Assembly: GCF_016464385.1 (NCBI RefSeq)
Contig: NZ_JADMLH010000002.1
Coordinates: 1-64,000, forward strand
DNA: 64,000 bases
Direction: 5' to 3'
Source: Nucisporomicrobium flavum
GTDB lineage: Bacteria > Actinomycetota > Actinomycetes > Mycobacteriales > Micromonosporaceae
Position 1 is the first letter of the stretch. Every line of letters starts with the position of its first letter. This document shows, piece by piece, positions 26,065 through 33,390 of the stretch. Under the pieces are notes generated by a model. It was not told where the DNA came from and ran no database searches. It saw only the letters and a list, made by a program, of their open reading frames with translations. The translations under genes were made by a program, and so were the position numbers.

Positions 26065-26696
26065 CCGGGGCACCTCGATGACATCGATCCGTCAGGGTTG
26101 TAGGTGTGCGAGCCCGAGGGCGTGTACGGTGCACCGCCCTTGTCCTCGGGCCGGCGGTTGCCGGATCGCGCGAAGAACTCCTCGGGCGACTCGATCCTAG
26201 CGATGTGCGGGGTCTGGTTTCCGGGGACGATCTTCGTGGTCTCCATGGGTAGGAAGGATGGATCGTTCGCACCGGCGGTGTTGACCTTGTCGATCACCTT
26301 GCCGGCCTGACTGGGGCTGAGGCTTCCGAACCCGACGTCCACATCGCTCGTGGGCGTGTAATTGCCGCGAACCCGGCTACCGCCGAAGACGACGGACGAG
26401 CCGCGCTTGAACGCCTCGGTCATGATCAGCCGGGCCTGTGCCTCGCCCAGGCCTCCGACGTTCTGGGTCGCGTGCTGGAGCTGTTCGGGGGTGGGGCCCA
26501 CCGGGACCGCGTTGAGTCCCAGCGGGTCGATCTCGAATGTCGGGTTCGGCACGTACGCCGCGGGATTGGGTGCCGGTTGCAGGCCCAGCGGGTCCTGGCT
26601 CAGGTAACGCGCGGTGTCCGGGTCGTAGTAGCGCTGGTTGTTGTAGTGGTGTCCCGTTTCCGGTCGTGGTACTGGCCGGGCAACCGCAGCGGGCAT
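26061..26696 (-). pseudogene. Rhs C-terminal toxin tip, out of frame with rhs
   Basis: This frame continues the Rhs protein after a 1-base frameshift. Rhs homology resumes at about 26660 with HHYNNQRYYDPDTARYLSQDPLGL, the conserved end of the Rhs core, then a variable tip of about 170 residues. The tip contains VVFGGSRVRGNYTPTSDVDVGFG, the GSR...G...SDxD pattern of polymerase-beta-like nucleotidyltransferases such as MNT/MenT toxins. It ends at the overlapping immunity gene. As read, the toxin tip is not in frame with the long Rhs frame. A start at 26696 would give a separate 211-residue protein, but no good ribosome site was seen. Confidence 0.8.
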
Positions 26697-29600
26697 TCTG
26701 CTCCGCCGCTGCTCACCGCGATTGTGGTGCCCCAGATGGTCTGGCGGGTTTCCCAGACCACGCTGCCGTCCGGGGCCGTGAGATGCGTGGGCCGGCCGAC
26801 CAGGTCCGCGACGATGCTGTAGAAGCGTTCGTCGATGTCGGCCTGCGAGGTCGTTGCTGTCCAGCGGCGCTCGCGCTGGGCCATCGGGGTGTACGAGCCG
26901 GGCACGTAGTCCCAGGTCGTCACCTCCGGGCCGGCGTCGGAGCCGAACCGGTGGTGGACCTGCTCGACGATCCGGGTTCCGTCCCAGGTGAAGTCGAGCT
27001 GCTCCGTCACGCGGCCGTCCGCGGCGTGCCGGTATTTGCCGACGCGGCGACCGAGGGGGTCGTAGCGGTAGGACCAGCGGGTGCCGTCGGGGGTCCGTAC
27101 GCCGACCAGCCGATCCTCGGAGTCCCAGAGGTAGTGCCAGGTCAGCGGTTTGGCCGAATGCAGGGTCCGCTGCCGGAGCACCATCCGACCCTGCGCGTCG
27201 TGCTCGTAGCGGTACTGGCCCGCGGAGCGTATCCGGGTGCCCTCGTATCGTCGCGCGCCCTGGACCTCAGGCTCCCCGGCGGCCCAAGAGGCCGCGGTGA
27301 GGTTGCCGGCCGGGTCATAGGCGTACCGCTCCTGCCATCCGGCCGCTGTGACTGCCGTGACGCGTCCCGCATCGTCGAGCGCCACGGTGCGGGTGCCGGT
27401 CGCCGGATCGTCGACAGAGGTCAGCAAGCCGTCCGGGCCGTACGCGTAGCCCCGCCGTACCGTGGTCCCGGCCGAGCCGGTCAGCGTCTGCGCGACCAAC
27501 CGGCCGCCGAGGTCGTGGGCCTGGCGAAGCGTCTGCCAGTCCGAGCCCGTCGAGACCGTGCGCTCGAGCAGGTTCCCCGCCGCGTCGTGCAGGAGCGTGA
27601 CCTCGTGGCCTCCCAGGCGCAGGACGGTCGGTGTGCCCGACGCGCCGTGGCTCCACGTGGAGCTTGCACCGGTCGGCGTCGTGCAGCCGATGCGGCGACC
27701 CGCGAGGTCATAGCTGAATGTGACTGTTCGCCCATCAACGGTCTCGCTGAGGACTCGGCCAACTGCGTCGTATGTGCAGTTCAGATCCGTCGTGGGTGAC
27801 GTCGCTTGGAGCAGTCGGCCCGCCGCGTCGTAGCGGAACGTGGTGACACCTTCGTCGGAACGGCGCTCCACGACCCGCCCGGCCGCGTCGCGGACATATG
27901 TCGTGGTCTGGCCGGACCCATTGGTGCGCGTGACGAGCCGCCCCGCCGCGTCGGTCCCGTACGTCAGCGTGCGCCCGTCGAAGTCTGTCTCGGTGGCGAG
28001 CCGGCCGGCCGGGTCATAGGTGTACGACCAGCTCAGACCTTGCGGGTTCGTCACCTCGATCAGCTGGAGCTGGGCGTCGTACGCGAATGCCAGCCGGCTT
28101 CCGTCGGGGTCGATGCGGTGGGACAGGGTGTTGAACGGTCCGTACTCGTACCTCGTCACCGCGCCGGACGCGGTGGTGTGCGTGATCAGGTTGCCTTGCG
28201 GGTCGTACTCCCACACCTCCGTCGACCCGTCCGGCCCGGTCCGCACGACAGGCAGCCCGTCGAGGTTGTAGTGCAGCACAGTTCGGGCGCCGAGCGCGTC
28301 GGTGATGGACACGACCCGGCCGGCGTCGTCGCGGTCGTAGACCGTGCTTGCGCCGGCCGCGTTCGTCACCCGCACCGGCAGGCCGGCGCCGTCCGACTCC
28401 ACCAGGGTGGTCGCGCCGAGCGGGTCGGTCACGGACGCGAGGTGACCTGCAGCGTCATACGTGTACGCGGTGACAGCGCCGACAGCATCGGTGACCGACG
28501 TCAGGTTGCCCCTTGCGTCGTAGGTGAACGTCTTCCGCGCGCCGTCCGGGCCGATCACCGTCTGAGGCAGCCCGTGGCTCGTGTACGACGCCGTTGCCAC
28601 TGAGCCGTCCGGACCCGACACCCGGATCAGGTTGCCGTCGTCGTCGTACGCGTGCCGGGTCGTCGCCCCGGTCGGGTCGGTGAGCTCGACGATGCGCCCG
28701 TGCCCGTCCCACTTCCGCCGCAGGACCCCGCCGAGCGGATCCACCTCGCGGACCACGCGACGCCGATCGTCATACGTGTACGAGGTGACGTGCCCGAGCG
28801 CGTCGATGACCGTGGTCGTCCGGGCCGGCTCGTCGTACGCGAGCCGGGTGGCGAGCGCCCGCGCCGGCCCGGTCGACGTCACGCATCGCCCGAGCTCGTC
28901 GTAGGCGTACGTGTACCAGTGCCCGTTGCGGTCGAGCCACCGGGTCAGCCGGCCGTCATCGTCGTACTCGAAGCGCAGCGGCAGCCCCGAGCCGTTCACG
29001 ACCTCGGTCAGCAGACCGCCGTCGTCCCCGTACCCGAACCGCGCCACCGGGACGGCGATGCCGTCGGGACCGTACCGGGACAGCCGGACCACCCGGTCCA
29101 GGTGCCATTCCACGGCCACCCGGTAGCCCCCACTGTGGACCACCTCCGTCACGCGTCCGTGCCGGTCACGGACCAGGTCGATGCGATCACCACAGCGGTG
29201 GGTCATCGCGGTGAGCGGCAGGCCGTCGCCGGAGAAGTGCCAGGTCACCCCGGCCGCGGAGGAGGTGACCGCGTAGCCCTCCGGCGTGGCGGTCAAACCC
29301 AGTCGCGGTCCGGCCTGGGGAAAGACCGCGCCCTCACCCGGCAGATTCCGGTACGCGAGCAGCGCGCCGTCCGGCAGCACGAGGACCGCACCCGTCTCCT
29401 CCGGCTCCAGCCGCATGTCCAGCGTCGATGCCCACCGGTGGCCGAACGCCCGGCCCATCCGGTACGACGACACGTACGTACGCTCGAGCACCAACGGCAG
29501 CACCCCGGGCAGCATGACGTCGGTCTGCGACATGAAAACCTCGCCGCTGACGATGTCCACCGGGTCCGTGGTGGCGACCCGGTCCCGTGCCGGCGTGCTG

Positions 29601-29869
29601 TGACTGTCGGGGTTGTCCCAGGCCTCCCGGCGAGCCGTCGTGCCGGTGCCGGAACCATCACCAGTTCCGCGCCGGACCGAGCCGCCCGTTGACGGCACAC
29701 TCCCGGCGCCGGGCCGGCCCAGCCGGGCCATGTGCTCGGCGGCCGCCTGCGCCTCGGCGACGGAGCGCGCCCGTCCGCCGCCGCCCCCGAAACCGGGTCG
29801 CCGCCGCCGCGGCGGACCGCCGCCGTCGCCGCCACCGCCGTGGCCGTGCGGTGTGTGACTTCTCGCCAT
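26600..29869 (-). CDS. Rhs/YD-repeat protein, core part (frameshifted)
   Basis: 1089 residues in this frame. A Gly/Arg-rich N-terminus of about 100 residues, without PAAR or signal peptide, precedes a DUF6531 domain (TTDPVDIVSGEVFMSQTDVMLPGVLPLVLERTY) and then more than 20 YD/Rhs repeats (for example YDDDGNLIRVSGPDGSVATASYTSHG). The frame leaves Rhs sequence after GQYHDR and ends in TTTTTSATTT. Supplying one G at about 26660 (GG to GGG) would restore a full protein of about 1270 residues with the toxin tip. It could be a real inactivating or phase-type frameshift or an assembly error. Rhs proteins deliver toxic tips to rivals. Starts 57 bp after the tRNA array on the same strand. Confidence 0.9.
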   Translation of the reverse strand: MARSHTPHGHGGGGDGGGPPRRRRPGFGGGGGRARSVAEAQAAAEHMARLGRPGAGSVPSTGGSVRRGTGDGSGTGTTARREAWDNPDSHSTPARDRVATTDPVDIVSGEVFMSQTDVMLPGVLPLVLERTYVSSYRMGRAFGHRWASTLDMRLEPEETGAVLVLPDGALLAYRNLPGEGAVFPQAGPRLGLTATPEGYAVTSSAAGVTWHFSGDGLPLTAMTHRCGDRIDLVRDRHGRVTEVVHSGGYRVAVEWHLDRVVRLSRYGPDGIAVPVARFGYGDDGGLLTEVVNGSGLPLRFEYDDDGRLTRWLDRNGHWYTYAYDELGRCVTSTGPARALATRLAYDEPARTTTVIDALGHVTSYTYDDRRRVVREVDPLGGVLRRKWDGHGRIVELTDPTGATTRHAYDDDGNLIRVSGPDGSVATASYTSHGLPQTVIGPDGARKTFTYDARGNLTSVTDAVGAVTAYTYDAAGHLASVTDPLGATTLVESDGAGLPVRVTNAAGASTVYDRDDAGRVVSITDALGARTVLHYNLDGLPVVRTGPDGSTEVWEYDPQGNLITHTTASGAVTRYEYGPFNTLSHRIDPDGSRLAFAYDAQLQLIEVTNPQGLSWSYTYDPAGRLATETDFDGRTLTYGTDAAGRLVTRTNGSGQTTTYVRDAAGRVVERRSDEGVTTFRYDAAGRLLQATSPTTDLNCTYDAVGRVLSETVDGRTVTFSYDLAGRRIGCTTPTGASSTWSHGASGTPTVLRLGGHEVTLLHDAAGNLLERTVSTGSDWQTLRQAHDLGGRLVAQTLTGSAGTTVRRGYAYGPDGLLTSVDDPATGTRTVALDDAGRVTAVTAAGWQERYAYDPAGNLTAASWAAGEPEVQGARRYEGTRIRSAGQYRYEHDAQGRMVLRQRTLHSAKPLTWHYLWDSEDRLVGVRTPDGTRWSYRYDPLGRRVGKYRHAADGRVTEQLDFTWDGTRIVEQVHHRFGSDAGPEVTTWDYVPGSYTPMAQRERRWTATTSQADIDERFYSIVADLVGRPTHLTAPDGSVVWETRQTIWGTTIAVSSGGAECPLRLPGQYHDRKRDTTTTTSATTTRTPRVT
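26656..26664. other. frameshift point in rhs
   Basis: On the minus strand the sequence reads CACGACCGGAAACGGGAC. The Rhs protein needs CGG-GAA-ACG-GGA (R-E-T-G), so one G is missing from a short G-run. Before it Rhs homology is in one frame, after it in the other. Confidence 0.85.
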
Positions 29870-29925
29870 GCTCGGCTGCCGTCCCCGCGGTTTCAGTGTC
29901 CGAGCGCCGATCGTATCGATGGTCG

Positions 29926-30006
29926 TGCGGTAGGAGGGATTCGAACCCTCTCAGCGATGCACCTGCTTTACAGGCAGGCCCGACTCTCCCGCGTCGGCGC
30001 TACCGC
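29926..30006 (-). tRNA. tRNA-Tyr(GTA), divergent body
   Basis: 81 bases. Acceptor GCGGTAG (plus-strand 30000-30006) pairs with CTACCGC, discriminator A. Anticodon stem CCTGC/GCAGG, loop CTGTAAA, anticodon GTA. The variable region is 11 bases (TGCATCGCTGA), longer than class I but shorter than a usual bacterial tyrosine arm. Positions 8-9 read CG instead of TA. T-arm GAGGGTTCGAATCCCTC is normal. No encoded CCA. Last tRNA of the minus-strand array, 57 bp before rhs. Confidence 0.85.
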
Positions 30007-30018
30007 TTGCGGATTGCG

Positions 30019-30091
30019 TACCCGGGGAGGGATTCGAACCCCCATCCTTCCGACCCTGAATCGGACGCCTCTGCCGTTGGGCTACCCGGGC
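30019..30091 (-). tRNA. tRNA with anticodon CAG (Leu?), class I body
   Basis: 73 bases with a full cloverleaf: acceptor GCCCGGG/CCCGGGT (G1-U72 wobble), D-arm GCCC...GGC, anticodon stem TCCGA/TCGGA with loop TTCAGGG (anticodon CAG, leucine CUG codons), 5-base variable loop AGGAT, T-arm GGGGGTTCGAATCCCTC. Genuine bacterial leucine tRNAs are class II with a long variable arm, so the identity is doubtful. No encoded CCA. Confidence 0.8.
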
Positions 30092-30102
30092 ATTGCCGTG
30101 CG

Positions 30103-30175
30103 TACCCTCGGCGGGATTCGAACCCGCACCGGCGACGTCCTCAACGTCGTGCCTCTGCCGTTGGGCCACGAGGGT
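30103..30175 (-). tRNA. tRNA with anticodon GAG (Leu?), class I body
   Basis: 73 bases: acceptor ACCCTCG/CGAGGGT, D-arm almost identical to the previous gene (GCCCAACGGCAGAGGC), anticodon stem CGACG/CGTCG with loop TTGAGGA (anticodon GAG, leucine CUC/CUU), 5-base variable loop CCGGT, T-arm GCGGGTTCGAATCCCGC. Like its neighbour it lacks the long variable arm expected of a leucine tRNA. The shared D-arm suggests duplication from one ancestor. Confidence 0.8.
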
Positions 30176-30205
30176 GGGCCGCGCCGCTTTGTCGGCGGCG
30201 CGGAG

Positions 30206-30278
30206 CTGCGAGCGGAGGATTCGAACCTCCCATCTCCCGGGTCAGAGCCGGGTGTGCTGCCGGTTGCACCAGCTCGCA
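30206..30278 (-). tRNA. tRNA-Gln(CTG)
   Basis: 73 bases: acceptor TGCGAGC/GCTCGCA with the U1-A72 pair common in glutamine tRNAs, discriminator G, D-arm GTGC...GCAC, anticodon stem CCCGG/CCGGG with loop CTCTGAC (anticodon CTG, codon CAG), variable loop AGATG, T-arm GGAGGTTCGAATCCTCC. No encoded CCA. Confidence 0.88.
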
Positions 30279-30374
30279 TCGGCGGGCCGGCGGGGGTAGC
30301 GGTCCCGCCGGCCCGGCCATGGCCGGGCGCGTATCGCGCACCGGGCCGGAACGGTAAAGCTCATAAGGGTTTCG

Positions 30375-30446
30375 TGGACCCGGACGGATTCGAACCGTCG
30401 GCCCCCGGTCTGCCGAACCGGTGCGCTACCGCTGCGCCACGGGCCC
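30375..30446 (-). tRNA. tRNA, anticodon GGC (Ala) or CGG (Pro)
   Basis: 72 bases: acceptor GGGCCCG/CGGGTCC with a G3-U70 wobble (the alanine identity pair), D-arm GCGC...GCGC, anticodon stem CCGGT/ACCGG, loop TCGGCAG. The strict 7-base loop gives anticodon GGC (Ala) but puts C at position 33, where U is almost universal. A 9-base loop TTCGGCAGA would instead place U33 before CGG (Pro). T-arm GACGGTTCGAATCCGTC is normal. First tRNA of the array. Confidence 0.75.
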
Positions 30447-30510
30447 GAGAAAGGGGAAAGCCGCCCGTTCCTCGGATGGAGGGGGCGGCTCGGATGGATA
30501 CGCTGCTGCG

Positions 30511-30606
30511 TTACCCGCTCCGCCGCTCCGGCTGATAGGCGAGGTCGGACAGGAGTAGCTGAACGGCCCGCTGCTGGGCGTCGGCGTCGGCTGGCTGCCA
30601 CAACAT
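30511..30606 (-). CDS. 31-codon small ORF heading the tRNA array
   Basis: A 31-residue peptide (begins MLWQPADADAQQRAVQLLLS, ends ERRSG). GAGGGGAG lies 10 bases before the ATG and a good promoter-like sequence lies just upstream, on the same strand as the five tRNAs that follow 64 bp later. It is Gln/Ala/Leu-rich and probably one amphipathic helix. About half its codons (CAG x5, GCC x5, CTC x2, CTG, CCG, TAT) match the anticodons of the linked tRNAs, but these codons are common in high-GC genomes. No homolog recognised. It could be a real peptide, a leader, or chance. Confidence 0.5.
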   Translation of the reverse strand: MLWQPADADAQQRAVQLLLSDLAYQPERRSG

Positions 30607-30644
30607 GTCGATTCAACTCCCCTCGCTCGCCGGTGTTGACGATG

Positions 30645-30673
30645 ATCCTGGACGAAGGCGCCGGCGCGGTCAA
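30645..30673 (-). promoter_or_regulatory. sigma70-like promoter of sORF-tRNA array
   Basis: On the minus strand TTGACC (30668-30673), 17 bases, CAGGAT (30645-30650). Spacing and hexamers fit a vegetative promoter; transcription would start near 30638, about 32 bases before the small ORF. Confidence 0.5.
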
Positions 30674-30686
30674 AGCCTTTTACGGG

Positions 30687-30717
30687 CCGGCCGGCGCCGC
30701 GGGTGGGCGCCGGCCGG
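30687..30717 (-). terminator. intrinsic terminator after esterase gene
   Basis: A perfect 12-bp stem CCGGCCGGCGCC (30687-30698) with GGCGCCGGCCGG (30706-30717), 7-base loop. It lies 6 bp after the esterase stop codon, which makes the sORF-tRNA array a separate transcript. Confidence 0.85.
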
Positions 30718-30723
30718 TATGGG

Positions 30724-32343
30724 TCAGGCGGGCGTACAGGTGGGTGTCATCGCGGTGCTCGTACCGGTGGCCTGGAAGCCGAATTCCGTGGTCTGGCCGG
30801 CGGTCACCCGGCCGTTGTACGAGACGTTGGCGAATTGGACGGCTCCGCTCGCGCCGGTACGGGTGGTGTTCCAGCTGCCGGTGATGGTGGCGCCGGCGGG
30901 CAGGGTGAGGCCGACCGTCCAGCCGTTGAGGTCGGAGGCGCCGGCGGTGACCTTGACCGTGCCGACGAAGCCGCCGTTCCACGCGTTGACCGAGATGCTT
31001 GCGCTGCACCCCGAGGGCGGCGGGTTCGAGGGCGGCGGGTCGGACGGGCCGGGGCCGGACGGCGGGGTGCTCGGGGTGCCGGTTCCGAGGACCGGGGTCT
31101 GCCAGTCGCGCCACTCGGCGAGGTTGCCGGCCGCCTTGCTGGAGATCCGCATCGTCCCGGCCGCGTTGCCCGTCTTCAGCAGGAACTTCTGGATGTTCTG
31201 CTGCAGCGGCGTACGCCATTCCGGCCGGCTGGCGCAGTGGTTGCCGTCCTGGATGTCGGACCAGTAGGTGATGTTGTCGCCCGCGCCGAGGGCCTTGTAG
31301 ACCTCGGCGCCGCCCAGGGCTGCCACGCTCGCAGATTTCGGGCCGAGGTTCACGATGTGCGGGTTGTCCATGATGAACAGGCCGCGCGGCGCCACCATGG
31401 CGACCATCTCGTGGGTGTCGACCGGCAGCCGGGTGGGGCTGCTGGTGAAGGAGCCGAACGCGTCGCCCAGCCAGGGCTGCTCGCCGTACGCGCTGCTCAG
31501 GCTCTGGGCGCCCTCGCCGGGGATGCCGCGGAAGATGGGTACGCCGGCGCTGCCCGACTCGATCGGCATGGTCAGGGCGATGCGCTGGTCGAAGGCGCCG
31601 ATGACGAACGCGCCCTTGCCGAAGCGGGAGCAGCCGGTGACGCCCGTCGCGTCGGGTCGCAGGATCGTGCCGCCTGACTGCTCGATCACGTCGATGATGC
31701 GGCTGACGCCCCAGGCCCATGCCATGAGCAGGCCGGTGCTGCTGGACGATCCGTAAATGCTGTAGAACGCGCCCTGCTTGTTGCTGCGGGGCGTGCCTTC
31801 CTTGCCGACGGCGTACGGGTCGTAGTTGATGACCGCGGCGCCGGCTGCCTTGATCGCGGCGGTGTCGGCGCCGAAACCACCGAGCACGACGACGGCCGGG
31901 AACGGGCCGGAGCCGCCGGGCAGCTCCACCTTGGCGGAGAAGCTGGAGCTTTTGCCCTGGTGGGACACGTTCACCGTGATGCTCGTGCTGGTGACCGTAC
32001 CCGTGACGGTCTGCGGTTTTGCGGGCTTCTCGCCGTACACGTATCGCTCGGCCTGTTTTTTGATCTCCTCGCGCCGGCAGGTCCACTCGGACTTGGTCGC
32101 GATGCGGGTGCCGTCGATCTTCTTGAACGGGTCGGGGAGCTTCGCGACGGTGGGCAGCGCGCCGGGGTCGGGCAGGGCGGGCACCGGGCAGCCGGCACCC
32201 TCGTCCTCGACGCCGGCGGCCGCCGTGACGACGTCGGCGGTGGCGATCCGGGGGATGGCCGCCACCGCGGCGCCGACCGTGAGCGCTGCGGTGAGCGCGA
32301 CCATGGTCGAGCGGATCGCCGAGCGGCCCGGGATTCTGGTCAC
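30724..32343 (-). CDS. secreted glucuronoyl esterase (CE15) with CBM2
   Basis: A 539-residue exported enzyme predicted to cut the ester bond between lignin alcohols and 4-O-methylglucuronic acid of xylan. Signal peptide (ALTAALTVGAAVAAI...) in the first 45 residues. The CE15 hydrolase domain (about 60-420) has Ser239 in GCSRFGKG, an acidic residue in PIESGSAG and His369 in DGNHCAS. A Pro/Ser linker (PPSGPGPSDPPPSNPPPSG) leads to a C-terminal cellulose-binding CBM2 (CSASISVNAWNGGFVGTVKVT...GFQATG). The GTG at 32343 follows GAAGGAGAA. A CebR-type operator 21 bp upstream implies induction by cello-oligosaccharides. Confidence 0.93.
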   Translation of the reverse strand: MTRIPGRSAIRSTMVALTAALTVGAAVAAIPRIATADVVTAAAGVEDEGAGCPVPALPDPGALPTVAKLPDPFKKIDGTRIATKSEWTCRREEIKKQAERYVYGEKPAKPQTVTGTVTSTSITVNVSHQGKSSSFSAKVELPGGSGPFPAVVVLGGFGADTAAIKAAGAAVINYDPYAVGKEGTPRSNKQGAFYSIYGSSSSTGLLMAWAWGVSRIIDVIEQSGGTILRPDATGVTGCSRFGKGAFVIGAFDQRIALTMPIESGSAGVPIFRGIPGEGAQSLSSAYGEQPWLGDAFGSFTSSPTRLPVDTHEMVAMVAPRGLFIMDNPHIVNLGPKSASVAALGGAEVYKALGAGDNITYWSDIQDGNHCASRPEWRTPLQQNIQKFLLKTGNAAGTMRISSKAAGNLAEWRDWQTPVLGTGTPSTPPSGPGPSDPPPSNPPPSGCSASISVNAWNGGFVGTVKVTAGASDLNGWTVGLTLPAGATITGSWNTTRTGASGAVQFANVSYNGRVTAGQTTEFGFQATGTSTAMTPTCTPA

Positions 32344-32363
32344 GGGCTTCTCCTTCCGGGGCG

Positions 32364-32377
32364 TGGGAGCGCTCCCG
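32364..32377. promoter_or_regulatory. CebR-type operator
   Basis: TGGGAGCGCTCCCG matches 13 of 14 bases of the CebR palindrome TGGGAGCGCTCCCA, which in streptomycetes represses cellulose-utilisation genes until cellobiose binds. It lies 21-34 bp before the esterase GTG, overlapping the leader. Confidence 0.85.
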
Positions 32378-32616
32378 AGTCGATGCCCCAGTGTTGGCCC
32401 ATCCATTGAACCGAGTCAATGTAACGAAGAAACTTCCGGCCGCTGCGAACGCTCGCAGCGGCCGGATCAGGGACTATCCAAAAAGGAGACCGATACCGGA
32501 TCGCCGGAATTATCGGTGGACTCAGGTGAGTCCGGTTCCGAAGTAGGCGTGGAGAGACGCGCCGAACGGGAAGTTGGCACCGGAGAAGAAAACCCCGCGG
32601 GCCCGGTCCTCGGGCG

Positions 32617-33390
32617 TCACAGCCACCGGAGCCAGTCGTCGGGGAGCAGGGTGTAGCCCACGAACGCGGCGATGTCGAGCAGGCTGTGCGCCACGATCAG
32701 GGGCATGACCCGGCCCTTGCGCAGGAAGAACAGCGCGAACACCACGCCCATCACCGCGTTGCCGACGAACGCGCCGAAGCCCTGGTAGAGGTGGTACGAG
32801 CCGCGCAGGACCGCGCTGGCCGCCACGATCCAGCTCAGCCGCCAGCCGAACGAGCGCAGCCGGGTGATCAGGTAGCCGACCACGATGACCTCTTCGAGGA
32901 TCGCGTTCTGCATCGCGGCGATGATCAGCACGGGGATCGCCCACCACACCGGCTTCAGCGCCGCCGGGATGATCTGCGCGTTGAGGCCGAGCTGCGCCGC
33001 CGCGTACACCAGGAGCAGGCCGGGGATGCCGATCGCCGCCGCCAGCCCGGCACCCCAGCCCAGGTCCGGGCCGGGGCGGCGCAGGTCGAGGCCGAGCGTG
33101 CGGACCGGCTCCAGCCGGTCGCGGTTCAACAGATACAGCGCCAGGAGTACGGGCACGAGCGCGAAGAAGATGCCCAGCACCTGGTACGTCAGATCGAGGT
33201 ACGGCCGCGGCGACTGCGACGGGTTCAACGTGGCGGTCTGCTGCGACAGCGGCTTCCCGGCGGTGAGCTTCGCGACGAGGGACACGACGGCGTACACGGC
33301 CGACTGGCCGAGCGACAGCAGCAGCACGACCGCAATCTCGAACCGTGTCTCGCGGCGGGTGGCGGGCGGGCGCTCGACCGTGGCCGTCAC
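32617..33390 (-). CDS. CPBP family intramembrane metalloprotease
   Basis: A 257-residue polytopic membrane protein with about 7-8 helices. CPBP (Rce1/CAAX protease-like) motifs are NAILEEVIVVGYL (the EE pair), SYHLYQG (first His) and IVAHSLLDI (second His). Such proteins act as proteases or bacteriocin-immunity factors. The GTG at 33390 overlaps the upstream stop codon (GTGA); the frame is open further 5' but that part is shared with the previous gene. Confidence 0.88.
   Translation of the reverse strand: MTATVERPPATRRETRFEIAVVLLLSLGQSAVYAVVSLVAKLTAGKPLSQQTATLNPSQSPRPYLDLTYQVLGIFFALVPVLLALYLLNRDRLEPVRTLGLDLRRPGPDLGWGAGLAAAIGIPGLLLVYAAAQLGLNAQIIPAALKPVWWAIPVLIIAAMQNAILEEVIVVGYLITRLRSFGWRLSWIVAASAVLRGSYHLYQGFGAFVGNAVMGVVFALFFLRKGRVMPLIVAHSLLDIAAFVGYTLLPDDWLRWL

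Noticed and set aside
26061..30606. Whole tRNA-rhs region as an integrated mobile element
   Set aside because: No integrase, no direct att repeats and no transposase were seen at either side.
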